Made by a program: the position numbers and the translations under genes. Shown here piece by piece: positions 1-11,900 of a stretch of DNA of 60,000 nucleotides. How positions within the stretch are numbered: position 1 is the stretch's first letter; each line of letters starts with the position of its first letter. The DNA lies in contig JAQGDQ010000018.1 in NCBI GenBank assembly GCA_030141605.1, positions 654,001-714,000 on the forward strand, read 5' to 3'. The notes below the pieces were generated by a model that ran no database searches, was not told the origin of the DNA, and was given only the letters and a program-made list of their open reading frames with translations. Source of the DNA: Tubiluchus corallicola (Eukaryota > Priapulida > Priapulimorpha > Priapulimorphida > Tubiluchidae).

Positions 1-776
1 TTTGGTCTGAAGAACAGCAAATAATATTTCAGTTATTTCAAATTCGCTGTACAGATTAAGAAGAAACTCAAACTGGAAATCATTAAACAGTTGTAAAAAA
101 CCACCAGCTGACTAGAAAATGTAACATCCTAGTCCTTACGGTTATTCAGAACTACTTTGAAAAGTTCAGTTAGCGCCCTTCTGCACTCTTGGACTGTTTG
201 CACCATTCTTGACAAAATATTCCATGTAGGGCATATAGAAGGCATTGATGGTTTCTTGTCAAAAATCAGTTGCAGCTAACTTGAACATGGTCATTGTTTT
301 CTTATTTTATGTTTTCTTTTGACTTCTTTCCTTCTGTTTTCTTTTTACTAACTGCAACATAGCTCTTCTTTATTCTTCTCTTCTCTCAGCATCATCATTC
401 TTCATTATTTATTTCACATTTCATGGTAACTTAACAAGGTCCCTTTTATAGAGACCATACAGCAAACACTTTTGCATAGTATATTTAGGAGTCAGAAATT
501 ATTTTATTTGTTTTTTCATTTGTACAAAAAAAGTTGCAAACGTATATTTGTATCATTGTACTTTGGTTGTTTGCTGGTGAAATAAACTGAATTTGAATTT
601 GAAAATGAAACTTTTCAGATTTGTTGCATATTAAGTTTATGTTTACTAATGTTGTGGGTAAAGAAACTAACTAACCAGTTATCGAAACATTACTATATTG
701 ACACTGTATTTGAAGTGTGTTTTGTTACAGCATTAATAAAATGTGAAATAATAATTTAAGCTATTGTACAAAATAG
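1..776. other. Intron of the TRAK gene, no coding sequence seen
   Basis: AT-rich sequence upstream of the first recognisable TRAK exon. No TRAK coiled-coil exon is visible, so the N-terminal part of the gene must lie left of the window. Around 575-605 the text runs AAATAAACTGAATTTGAATTTG, cut here only by its short repeat; this resembles the simple 3' tail of a non-LTR retrotransposon, but no reverse-transcriptase coding text is attached. Confidence 0.6.
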
Positions 777-3700
777 GGATCATACAAGAAAGGTGATGGA
801 AACTTCCCGGGCAGTTCATAAGCCTTCACGAATGAGGTACCCATCAGGTGGGCGGAAGAAGTCATTTAGTCCTCTGTCGGCGCGAGAGACTAGTGGAGTG
901 GGCGGGATGAGCTTTACTGAAACATGCGATTCTGTGATATCGGACAACATTAGCGTAACTAGTGAGCACACTGGCAGTGGTACTAGCAGGACAGCTAGCC
1001 CTTTTTGGTATTGTCATTATACATACTGCTACCGTAATGTTATGAGTGAACAAGCAACAAACTTATTTAATTAAATATAAGAGTGTTTTTTTTGTTACAA
1101 TGACATGTAACTTTAGTAAAATTTTAGTAAAAAAACTGCCCACCTTATTAGTGGCAGTCAAATTGCAGTATGACTATGACTTATATTAGATGATAATTTT
1201 GTCATATTTTCAGTTCCAGTCCCTACCTTGACAAGCCCAACATTCCTGGTTCGAATGATCTTGAAACAGAATTACGAGAGGCATTATCACAACCAGGAAT
1301 GGATGAAGGCAAGAAGAAATTGATGGACGAAACAGCAGATTCCATGTATCCCGATGACTTGGTGGAAGAGGGGTTACGCCCCGAACATTGTGGAACACCT
1401 GAAAGTTACATGTCATTGTGGAGCCATGACCAACTTCTGTATGGACCATATGGAGATCGTGGACATTTACCACGAAAGTTGCAAATCATCAAACCGATGG
1501 AAGGTGAATTTATTTTCCTAAGTAGAGTATATAGTAACGACTGATACTTATTTGTTAATATTGACTAGCTTTCAATTACTACAAAAACCACAATTTTGCT
1601 TTCTGTTTAGGTTCCTCAACTTTACACCAATGGTCAAGATTAGCTACTCCTCATCTTGGAGGTATCTTGGAAGAGCGACCAGGAGTTGCTGTTAAAGGAG
1701 AGAAGAAAATAGATTTCGATGATGTCTTTTATCGACTGTGTGACTTTGAAGAAGATGGTAAACTTAAAGATTTTGACTGTAAATTTCTCAAAAAGTAGGT
1801 CCTGCTTGTACATGCGGAATGACTTGTAGATGTAGGAACAAAAAATTTGTATTTGATTTTAGTAATCGCAGTTGCACACTTTTTTGTATTGCAGATGATC
1901 CAAGTTTACAAGTGGGGAAGCAGTTTATGTACACTCATGGTACTTATACTTATACTACGTCCAGTGTGCAATACCCTGGAGAAGTGGCAAAGGTCACTTC
2001 CAGGTGAGTTACACAATCTTTTCAAGCAATTCATTATTAGTTAGCTAATGTTCATTTATAAAATTGTTTAAATATATTGTAGATGATCTTGTTGTGTGCT
2101 CTACTATTAAGTATAGAAACTGGCTATTATTATTATTATTATAAGTGAACTGCATTTTTTATACCTTATGTTTATGTAACCTAAGTTAAATTTGTTACTT
2201 AGTATACCAACAATGACTGCATCTCCTACTTAAGTGGAAGTAGAAAAAGTATTGCAAAAATCAGTTTTGAATTGACCATTGGTAAAGCTGTTTAGCATTT
2301 GTCCATTCTCACTCAGCAAACCATTTTAAATTAATTAATAGTAGGAAAGTTTTATATGTGACGTGATTATATTTTTAACCTATTTCATTTTTTATTTTAA
2401 TAAATATGCCTTTAATGTTGAACAACTAAACTTTGCTGCTTTTTTGAAAGTGGATCAAAGTTCTCACGTACTTAAAGTGGATGTTTGTACCATATCGGTT
2501 TCTACCATTTTCCAGTTTAGTTGATTATGGCTACTTTTTATTACTCATATTTTCCAATTGTTCTCTATATTTTTGGAGGGTTCTTGGAGGAAATATAAGC
2601 AGCAACATTCTTGGTTAAATATAAATTTGATACTGAATTGAAATTGAGTATGTATTAAAATTGTATGTCATGTTACTCTGAGCAACAAGATACTAATTAG
2701 TAATTCTGCGTAGGACATGCAGTTATTATTCAACACTATTATTGGTCTCTGTCTTCAAGACTTGTGTTTGTCTATGTAGTGTATATAGTAAATTCTAATT
2801 TTCCTTTTCATTCCAAAATTTTTTATAGCACTTAGAATATTTTCTTAAAACTACCATTTGCTGCTTACATTTAATTTACTGCTGGTTCTTTATTTATTTT
2901 TGGCTATGTAGAATATTATTTCCTTGCTATCTTTTATTTGCTTTTGCTATAGTGGTGTGATGACTAGAGCAGATCTGACTTATCTGCCCAATTTTTCATC
3001 TCGATTGCCTCACTTAAAAAGGTATTGGGTTAACTTTTACAACCACTACTAATATTTTGCACGTTTTCTAAAAATGATGGTCCTCTGAGACTTAACAAAT
3101 TTTATAAGTTTTTTGGCCGATATTGTTTTCTTACATTTTGACAAAGATATTAAAATGCTATTAAACAATTTTAAATATGCCATTAAATGAACAAACTTGG
3201 TTGTTTTTTTAGTAATTTGTAAATTTAAAATTCTCCATGAGCTAAATTCAGCACTGCATGCAAATCAGTTTTCGTTTTTCTGTTTATTGCACATGCAAAG
3301 TTATTGAATTTATTCTGCATTCAGCTATTGCACAGCATTGTCAATGTTTTTTGTTTATTTTTGCAGCTCTGGTGCTGATAGCTTGCTATCCACTCCCGTA
3401 AAGAGACCTGTGCCAAGGTAGTGCGCGTTTCATTTCAACCTGTTTGTCGTGTGTTTTGTACTACAGTGTATTATTATGCACAGGATTTGTGAATTGCTAA
3501 TTTGAATTTCTCTTTGCATGTTTTGTACTACTTCAGTATCTGCAGATTTGATAAAGTGCTGGTTAGGTTTAAAATAGGGTTTTGTGTGTATGTGTTGTGC
3601 TTCTAATATTGTTAGCACTAGCAACAAGTGTTTTTTGCTTTTCTGTTGAGCAACGTCTATGGCTGTTCTGTAGTAACTTTAAATTTTTTCAGTTTACCTG

Positions 3701-5717
3701 CTGCTTCCACAGAAAGAGACATTCATCCATTATCTAGAACATCATCTTCAAGCAGTTTGGCTTCCAGTATATGGTTGGATAGATTGCTAAATGAAGGTAA
3801 GCATTTTTCTATATGCAGTTTGGCAAGCTGCGCACCTAAATGCAGCTGTTAACATGTGACCTCTTGATCTTTATGGTTATAGCTGGATTAGAATCCATCT
3901 CGTTATCAGGGATAATCAAGATTCTGAGATGAGACACTGAGCCTTCAGAAATAGCCAGACCTGATGTAAATTTTTCGAGAGAACTAGCCAGAGCAGTGTG
4001 GTAGATCAAGCAACCCAAAACAGTTTTCCCATTGGTCACCCATACATTTACGAGAAAAGGTCGGCATTGCTTAACTTTCCAGCCAAACACACATTGTGAA
4101 CCGCTGTTCCTTTCATGTACACTCACACATTTTAAAATCTTTTCTAATTGTTCATTCATTGTAAAGTTTATTTTATGAAATTATTATTAAAAGACCTTGA
4201 AGCAGTACACAGGCATATTGTTTTTATAGACATTTCCAATTTTGGAACAGCAACTTTGAAGCAACTGATTGCTGGTAACAATATTGACGACATAATGAAG
4301 CAGTATCCTGGTTACGCTGCTTCATTGTTCTTGCCTGTTACGACAAGTAAAAGTGAGCAAGAAAAAGACACGCCAGTCTGTACTATTCCTAGGTAAGTAA
4401 AAACCATAATTTACTAAGCCTCGACAAAACTTGCAAATAGTCAGCCACTAATGTATCTTCAATCTTTATATTTTTGTATGAAGTTGCTGCTGTTTTAGAA
4501 ACTTAATAGAATAATACAATGGCTCGGTACTTACAGTAAAGACTAATTGATACTACCTTGAGTTTATTGCCATTTCGAAGAAAGATGTAAAATTAACAAC
4601 TGAAAAGGGCCATGTTCCCCGCTTTAGTTCAGTATATTTTCTTTAATTATGTAAGGGATATCAATCCTACCCAGTCAATTAAAAAGTGTTTTGCTTAAAG
4701 TGCTGCTCTTGTGTCTTGGTGTATGATAATTATAAATTAAGCATGTCCCCCTTGAGAATTATTTTTTTATTATTGTTGCTTCTTACTTACAGCGTTCTGT
4801 CCTGTAGTGGCATAAGACCTCCATATATTCCACCTCCAAGCGGACCTGGTGGCATGTCTGCACGAATACTTTCCCCTCCAATGTCATCTTTGAAAGAGAC
4901 TGTAGAACCAGAAAATTCTAAAGTTTCTCCAGAGCGTAAATTATCTGATAAGTGAGTTATAATTTTTTTATTCAATCAGTTCTTATGCAGCAAACGTTTC
5001 TCTTTGAAACTTCGATGCAGTCAGTAACATTGTCTAACAGACTGTTTATTAGATAAATATAGGAAAATTAGACATTTGGTCAGTAATTTAATTTTATAGC
5101 AGGACCAAAAAATGTTTTCCTTCTTTTTATTTTATTAAAATGTAAGTATGAATTGAGCTTATGATAATCCAGATTTGTACATGTAACAAAATTTCATTTA
5201 GCTGCTTAGTTTCGTGTAACAGATAATAAGATCTCTTAAAGTTTTGTGTCAACTGCATCTAAACTTCCAAAATGAAGAAATTGTTCCATATTTGAACAAT
5301 GATGTTCAAAAGTCTTTTAACAACCATGTTTTTTGTGGCTTTACTATTACATAAATATGTGCATGCATTTTATGTAATTGTATTAAAGTTTGAGAATTTG
5401 TGCAACTGAATGTGTGCTCTCATTTTTGCAGATTGGCAAATGTTGGCATTCAGGATATAAGAACAGGTGATAATCTAGTGCAGATTACCACGACTGCTGT
5501 TCAGCTTCTTCAGTCATCATCATGTGCAACACCTTCATTTGCATTAATGACTACAAAAACTTCTGTTTCTATTTCATTGCCAAAAATGTTACCCATGGAC
5601 AATTCAAAAAAAGTTCCATCATCTTTACCAGAGAGCTTTGACCTTTTTGCTCGATTATCGCCTATTGGCCGCCTGAGAATTAGACCTGGTTCAAGAAAAG
5701 GTGATTATCTTATTTAG
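777..5717 (+). CDS. TRAK: Trafficking kinesin-binding protein (TRAK/Milton), C-terminal part
   Basis: This encodes the C-terminal 535 residues of a TRAK/Milton adaptor, the family that links mitochondria (through Miro) to kinesin-1 and dynein. Exons by splice site and phase: 777-1007, 1214-1503, 1611-1757, 1895-2003, 2953-3021, 3367-3417, 3693-3796, 4230-4392, 4793-4951, 5432-5717 (stop 5715-5717). All junctions stay in frame. Recognition rests on the conserved TRAK C-terminal block: KVMETSRAV, then IPGSNDLETELREAL, then KLQIIKPMEGSSTLHQW, then PHLGGILEERPGV, then DFEEDD, then a THGTYTYTT motif matching the vertebrate SQTNSTFTFTT motif, and a WLDRLLNE segment where vertebrates have VWLLKERG. 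The N-terminal HAP1-type coiled coil is outside the window. The left edge of the first exon (777) is inferred from phase. The last exon could instead splice at 5704, but the TAG and downstream AATAAA signals (5769, 6251) favour a stop here. Confidence 0.9.
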
Positions 5718-7283
5718 TTGAGGATTATCTGTGGCTTTTGAGTCTGAGAAGTTAATATTCAGAGCAAGAATAAATGGTTCACATCTCATTGCGTAAGAAA
5801 GGGACGGCAAGGTCTATGAATTCTGAAATGGCTATGCAGTCATTTCAAAAGTGTAAATGTTGTATAGAATCTATATTTGAACCAACTCGCAAATTCATTA
5901 CACTGTAGTGTAAGTTGAGAATGCGTAGTAAAAAAATTTAATGATACAATAATTATTTATCAGTTTGTAATTTAAGCATGTAGATCCACCTTTTCTACTC
6001 CTGTCATGGGGATAGATTTGTACGTAATAGTGAGGATTGTTGTACAGATATAGATATTTTCTGCAGATATTGTTTGTTTTTGACTTTTTGCAAATTAGCT
6101 TTTTTTCTTTCTCATGATGCTAAACAGATGGAAAAAATTAAAAAATGAATTTAAATCTGCAAATAAAAATCATGGCAGGTGTAACTCGTGCAGTTTCAAA
6201 TGTACCATCCCATTAATCATGACTTGTATTACAATTGAGGCTATGTTTGCAATAAATATAATAAATTGAGAATAAAGAATGTTCTCACGGTACGTCTTGT
6301 AGTAGTCACTGGAAGGAAATTTTAAGAACTCTTACATCATCTTGGTGATTTATTTCAATATTAATTTTATTTGGGATAAAAATGCTATGTTTTTTTGTTA
6401 CTAATTTATATGATCAATGGATACTGTGATATTAACTTGTTGCAGAATTATTGTTTTAGTGTTTTCTTTACTAAGTTATATAGGCACAATGCTTTATTTG
6501 TAGTACTAGTTAGATTGCTTTTATGCATTGAAAGAGTATAAAATGTTCAGCTTTTAAGAACTTTTAAACTTTGCCATATTTATAGACTACGTAAATCAAT
6601 ATTGATCTCGAAGTGGTTTTTCAATGTTCATATAATTTGTAATACGTATAAATAATTATTATGAACTGGTTTTGAATGAATTAAAGAAACATTTTTCTGC
6701 AAATATGTTAAGTCAGATAGTGTCAGATTTTAATAATTTAAATTAGTGTAAATATTGTTTTCACTATTTTTTGCTACAGTTATAATAAGTTTTAACAAAC
6801 ATAGCAATCTGAAAAATAATAACATTATAAATAAGCAATATTTTTCTTGTTTGATTTTCTTGCATACTTCTTAAATCTTAATAAATCTATTAAACAGCTT
6901 AAAAACACAATGGAATCAACTTGCTCCCTCAAATTTACAAAGAGCTGTTACATATTTGTCAGATATTACTCTGTAGTGAATTGTTGAAAGTCAAGTGTCA
7001 AAGCCCATAAGTTTTGGACAATGAGTCAATTTGTGTTAAGAGTTTTTTTATCTAAAAATAGTAGACGAAATGATGAAACTGCAAAGTGCTAGAAATGTTA
7101 AAAACAAAATAGTACGAGGAGATAAAACTGACCTTAAACAGAGGAGACAAAGGAGGAAGATCTCATCAAGCACTAAATTCAATTTGTAATATTATGATTC
7201 TCATAACTGTATAACATAATGGAAATTAGAGTTACCTGGGATAGTACTTATTTGGACATATTTCCACGCATGCATTGTAACTA
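5718..7283. other. TRAK 3' UTR and spacer
   Basis: No coding sequence seen. It holds candidate polyadenylation signals AATAAA at 5769-5774 and a cluster near 6251-6276, consistent with alternative 3' ends of the upstream TRAK gene. The rest is AT-rich and featureless up to the pogo-like element. Confidence 0.6.
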
Positions 7284-7892
7284 CAGTCTAGTCTCGTTAT
7301 CTCGCCACTGTCCGTCTAGGGCAAATTTTTGGCGAGAGGCGAGTATAGCGAGATAACGGGAATATAACGAAGTTAGTCTATATGTATATATACATAATAG
7401 TTGATTAACATAGTGTTCCTCTATGTGCATATAAAATATATTTCGCATTATGATACCAATCAATATTAAATCAGAAATGAACTTCCTTTTTTTGTTCAGG
7501 ATTAAGACAAAACAGTTTTCGCTTCAGAGACATCGTGTAAAGTTGCTCGCACTTTGTGGAAACTCAAACTTAAACGCAGCTTTGGCGCTTTAGTTTCTCT
7601 GCGCATTAACCAAGTACAGCAGCATTGTCTACAAGCAGCATTGCCTACATACTGTTATATTGATCGACACGCAGTATACGTATTGATCGATTCACCTCTG
7701 AGTTTGTCTGTTTGGCGACATAACGAATATAGTTTACATAAGCACTCATCCTAGCATGACGTGGCGAGGGCGAGAAGTGAGGGTGGCGACTTAACGAGGT
7801 AAATATCAAAGCAGGAAATCCGTCCTGGTACTTTCTATGGCGAAAGACGAGTTTGGCGGAATAACGAGGGGCGAGATAACGAGGCTAGACTG
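7284..7892. mobile_element. Pogo/Tigger-like non-autonomous DNA transposon, 609 bp
   Basis: The left end reads CAGTCTAGTCTCGTTATCTC and the right end is its reverse complement with one difference (22 of 23 bases match). A TA flanks each end (7282-7283 and 7893-7894), as expected for Tc1/mariner/pogo insertion at TA. The terminal pattern CAG..N..CTCGTTAT resembles pogo/Tigger ends. The interior repeats short GATAACG and TTAACGAG motifs near both ends and has no long open frame, so the copy depends on a transposase made elsewhere. Confidence 0.8.
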
Positions 7893-8987
7893 TATTTATG
7901 TTTAAATGTGAGACAGGATGAAATGCATTTACTGATCCTATTTTCTCAAACTTTTTTGAGATTGGCTAGTGTAGAATACAACAAAATATTGAAATGATTT
8001 TATTTTAGATGGGAAAACAATTCATTAAAAATGAACTTATTTGTATATTTATAGGTATGGCCTTCCAAAAAATGTAATCACAGATTCTTAGCTCTATAAT
8101 TCGGTAACTAATTTTAACCCTCAAAATATACAGCCTAGCAAACAGTTTAACTTAGCAATCAGTTGGGAATGTTTTATAAAAAAATTAAAATTTACATCAA
8201 TGGAAATGATTTATACGCAACCAATTATCTCAATTATTATTGGTACCATTTCGAAATGACAGATTTTAACATTTTTGTTTCAGCTTAAGTAGGCTTATGT
8301 TTGAATTTACAATAAAGAAATTACAAACATAGTAACACAGCTATATTAAAATGTAAGTAAAGTGCAGAAAGTACTTATGAAAATATTAGCAGTTAAAAGA
8401 AAAATATTTAATATCACAGTTAACATCATTAGTTTGCCAACCAAAAACTGATTAGTCAAATATGCTCAGTAAAGCACTATGACTTATGATTACACTGAGA
8501 TGAACCAAACTGAACTTAGTAATAGTTTGGAAATGGAACAAAAAATACTACTTTGAGTGTCATGACAAATTTGTCTAACTTAATAACTCACTGATCATCA
8601 GTTAACAGCAACAACATATCTACTCGAACTATTAATTAAAAATACAAAAAATGCATCTGATTATATCTTACAAGAGTTATTTTATGAATGCACATTACCT
8701 AACATAGTGCAGTAATTGTGAAAGTAACAAGTCAGAAAAATTGTTCTTTTTACCTGAGAGATGCAATGGTGCATGAGAATTCAACAAAGAAGTTTTAACT
8801 ATAAATAACCAGCTGTGATAGTGTCAGTAATAAATGAGGGGGTTATGTAGTTATCTTTATTACATAACATCTCGACTAGCACACTAGGAAATACAGCTCT
8901 GTTGTCAAATGCAAGGCATAACTGAAGTGTACAATGAAATGCACACAGTCATATCAAAACTTCATAAAACTGTCTGACTTTGAATAT
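7893..8987. other. Spacer and DNAJC22 3' UTR
   Basis: No coding sequence. On the - strand an AATAAA signal lies at 8861-8856, about 127 nt past the DNAJC22 stop codon, and is the likely polyadenylation signal of that gene. TRAK and DNAJC22 therefore converge here. Confidence 0.6.
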
Positions 8988-11900
8988 TCATGCCCGTTGA
9001 CTACGTGCAGCTCGTTTTGATTTCAGCGAAGAAAGAGTTAAACAAGCATCTTGAATTTCAATAAACTTCTTTTCTGCTTCCTTTTTATCTTTTGCATTAT
9101 GGTGCTTGTCAGGGTGCCACCGTTTAGAGAGCGAACGACAGGTTTTTTTGACATTATCTTGTGAGGCATTTTTGCCTAGACCGAGAACCTGGAAAAACAG
9201 TGTCAAATCGTAAGCAATACTTTCCACATTTGTTGTAATAAGCTAATAACGTGACAGACTTTTTGTTAAGTTCACAAGACATTGCCACATAACTAAAAAA
9301 CAAACTTAGCTAGCTAATTTTTTGAAGAACTCCATTTTGTTTTTGTAAAATACAAATACATTTTCATGAAAAACCCGGACCATAAAACCACCTATTGAAT
9401 TAATTTTTGAATATCTACTAATTTATCATCAGTGAACATCAAGTACAGCTCACTCACTTTATCTAGAGCTTTTTACTAGAATATAGAAGGGCAAAGTACT
9501 CTTTTCTCGGTTTGCTATTTTCATAGATATTGATTATGCTACGGGTTCAACATGGACACCAAACAACAAGCAATTGTGAACAAAAACTGAAAGGCTAAAA
9601 GCAGAAATTTTATGAAATGCTGTTTTATCCCTGTGATTGTAAATACAGCTTTACAAACGAAAATATGTGAAGAAAAACATCCAATATATTAAACACAAAA
9701 GATCTCATGTGATTAGCAAACCACTCACCTAGAGGTAGTGGCAATGTGGATAAAATGGGCACTGTGAACATTATTTCTTTTAATTTAAGAAATTAGGTTT
9801 TATAAGTCTCCCACACTTTAACACCATATCAAGCCTTTTATGTGACTTACCTTCAGTGCATGAATTTCTCCCAAAGGATCAAATTGCTCCAACAATACAT
9901 CATACACCGAAGACCAACCATGTTTTTGCGCATGTTGATAAACATCTATCATAGCTCTTTGGAAATTTTGCCATGCAGGCGATCTGATAAAAATATACAA
10001 AAATTTACTTCCATACAGCACGAAGTTTAGATTCTCTAAACAAGTTTCTGCTAGTTAATGAATTTCACTAGTTAACGTGACATACCAGAACTTCATTATC
10101 CCAAAAAAAGTTAGCTTTGAAACAGAATTAAAAAATACCAAGCATAAAATTCTGCATCAGGCACAATCTCACAGGAGATACATAATTTGGATGGTAGTGG
10201 TAGACTGAAAAAGGATACTAAACTGATAGAGGTGTCTTAGCCACAACATGACATGGAGACACCATCCCTAAATGAGGTAAACAGCCACAATGAACATGAT
10301 AAATGAGACACCATCCCTAAATGAGGTAAACAGCCACAATGAACATGATAAATGAAACCACAGAAGATGAGCACTTAACCCAACGATCACCCATCCACTC
10401 ACTGATGACCAACCTTGGCAATGTTTAATTTTGGTTTGTTACACATTGTGACCAAACAGCTATTTCACTAGCTTTCATACTACTGCATAAATATACCTAA
10501 AAATGTTAAATTCAGTAAACATTCATTTAGGGAAGGCATTGAAAATTTGTTGTGCTTTCAGTTAAGATCCAGTGGTTTATAAAGTTGACTACATTGTCCT
10601 ATTGCTTCCAATCAGCACTCACACAATTAATTTATTTCAATTTATAAACAAGAAGTTGTCCGGCACACACGTTCATAGTAGTTACCTCTTGCTGTATAAT
10701 GCTGACTGTACAATTTCAAGAAAATTACTCAGCTTAATTAAATTGTAGAATTACAACAAGCTGCGATAATTGTAATTAACAGTTTAAGTAAATATTGCTG
10801 CTAATATGTCACCTTGTACTGAGTTTGACTTCTGAGTTTTGCCTACTTTAGGACAGCAGAAGAAGTTGGCATTATAAAGAGGTGCCTATGCAAATATAGA
10901 CATTTTGTTTTACTAAAAATTTGGGTGTTAAGCAAGGTTGGCATTATAAAGGGGAGCATTATACCGAGGTCTGGCTGCATACTTAAACAATACATTATGA
11001 AAAAACACCAAACGAAAAAATCATCATGATCAGATTTACCTGAAAAAATGTTTCACAGCTTCATGTATTTTTACAGTTTCACCAGTACCATACGTTACAG
11101 TTCCATTCCAAAAAACAAATGATGTCCAAAGACTGGAATATATTAGAATACTCATCGAAAGCAGAACGATCCTAAGAAAATTAAGAATTTAACTTTTGAG
11201 ATAAAATTATACATAATACATATTTGTACTTTTACATATATATATATATATCATGTTAAAAGTTCATATCACATCCAAATTTTATTATGATATACATATG
11301 TCCAATGTAGCTTCACCAAAGAAAAAAATTTAATGACAAATGTTAAATAAGGATAGTGTAAATCTCCATCTGTCTTCTGCTGATAGGTAAGCGAGATACA
11401 GGAAACAGAGCCTGATAAATAATCTGCTAACAAACGTTATGATAGCTGCTGTTAAACAATTACCTGCCTTTTACAAAATCCACGTTGTTTCCTTGGTTTT
11501 CGCCTAAAGTCCTTACCCATCCAATTAAACATTACAGCTGCAGAAACAGCTGAGTAAGATATGCCACTGGGATTGAATCTGCAGTATACAGAAGAGAATA
11601 ACAAAAAACTAAAGCATACTTAATCTTTAATAATATTATTGCAAGAAATACATCTGCTAATTTTTAAATTGTATCTAATAATGTAGTGATATAGGTAACT
11701 TATCTTGAGTGAAGTTGATAGGATGAACTTCACATATAATGTAATTACTCATTTCAGGAGAAAACGAAGTACTGTGAGAGTGTGAGCCTGTAACAGACAC
11801 ATTTTTTTGTACATTTGCCTAATGGAGTGAGTGGCCACAGAATGAGCTTCGCTATGAAATATAACCAGCACTCAATCTACTTTGATGCAGTTTCATCTAT

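Noticed and set aside
3836-4159. 107-codon - strand open frame inside TRAK
   Set aside because: Lies in the TRAK intron between exons 3693-3796 and 4230-4392; no recognisable domain or splice support.
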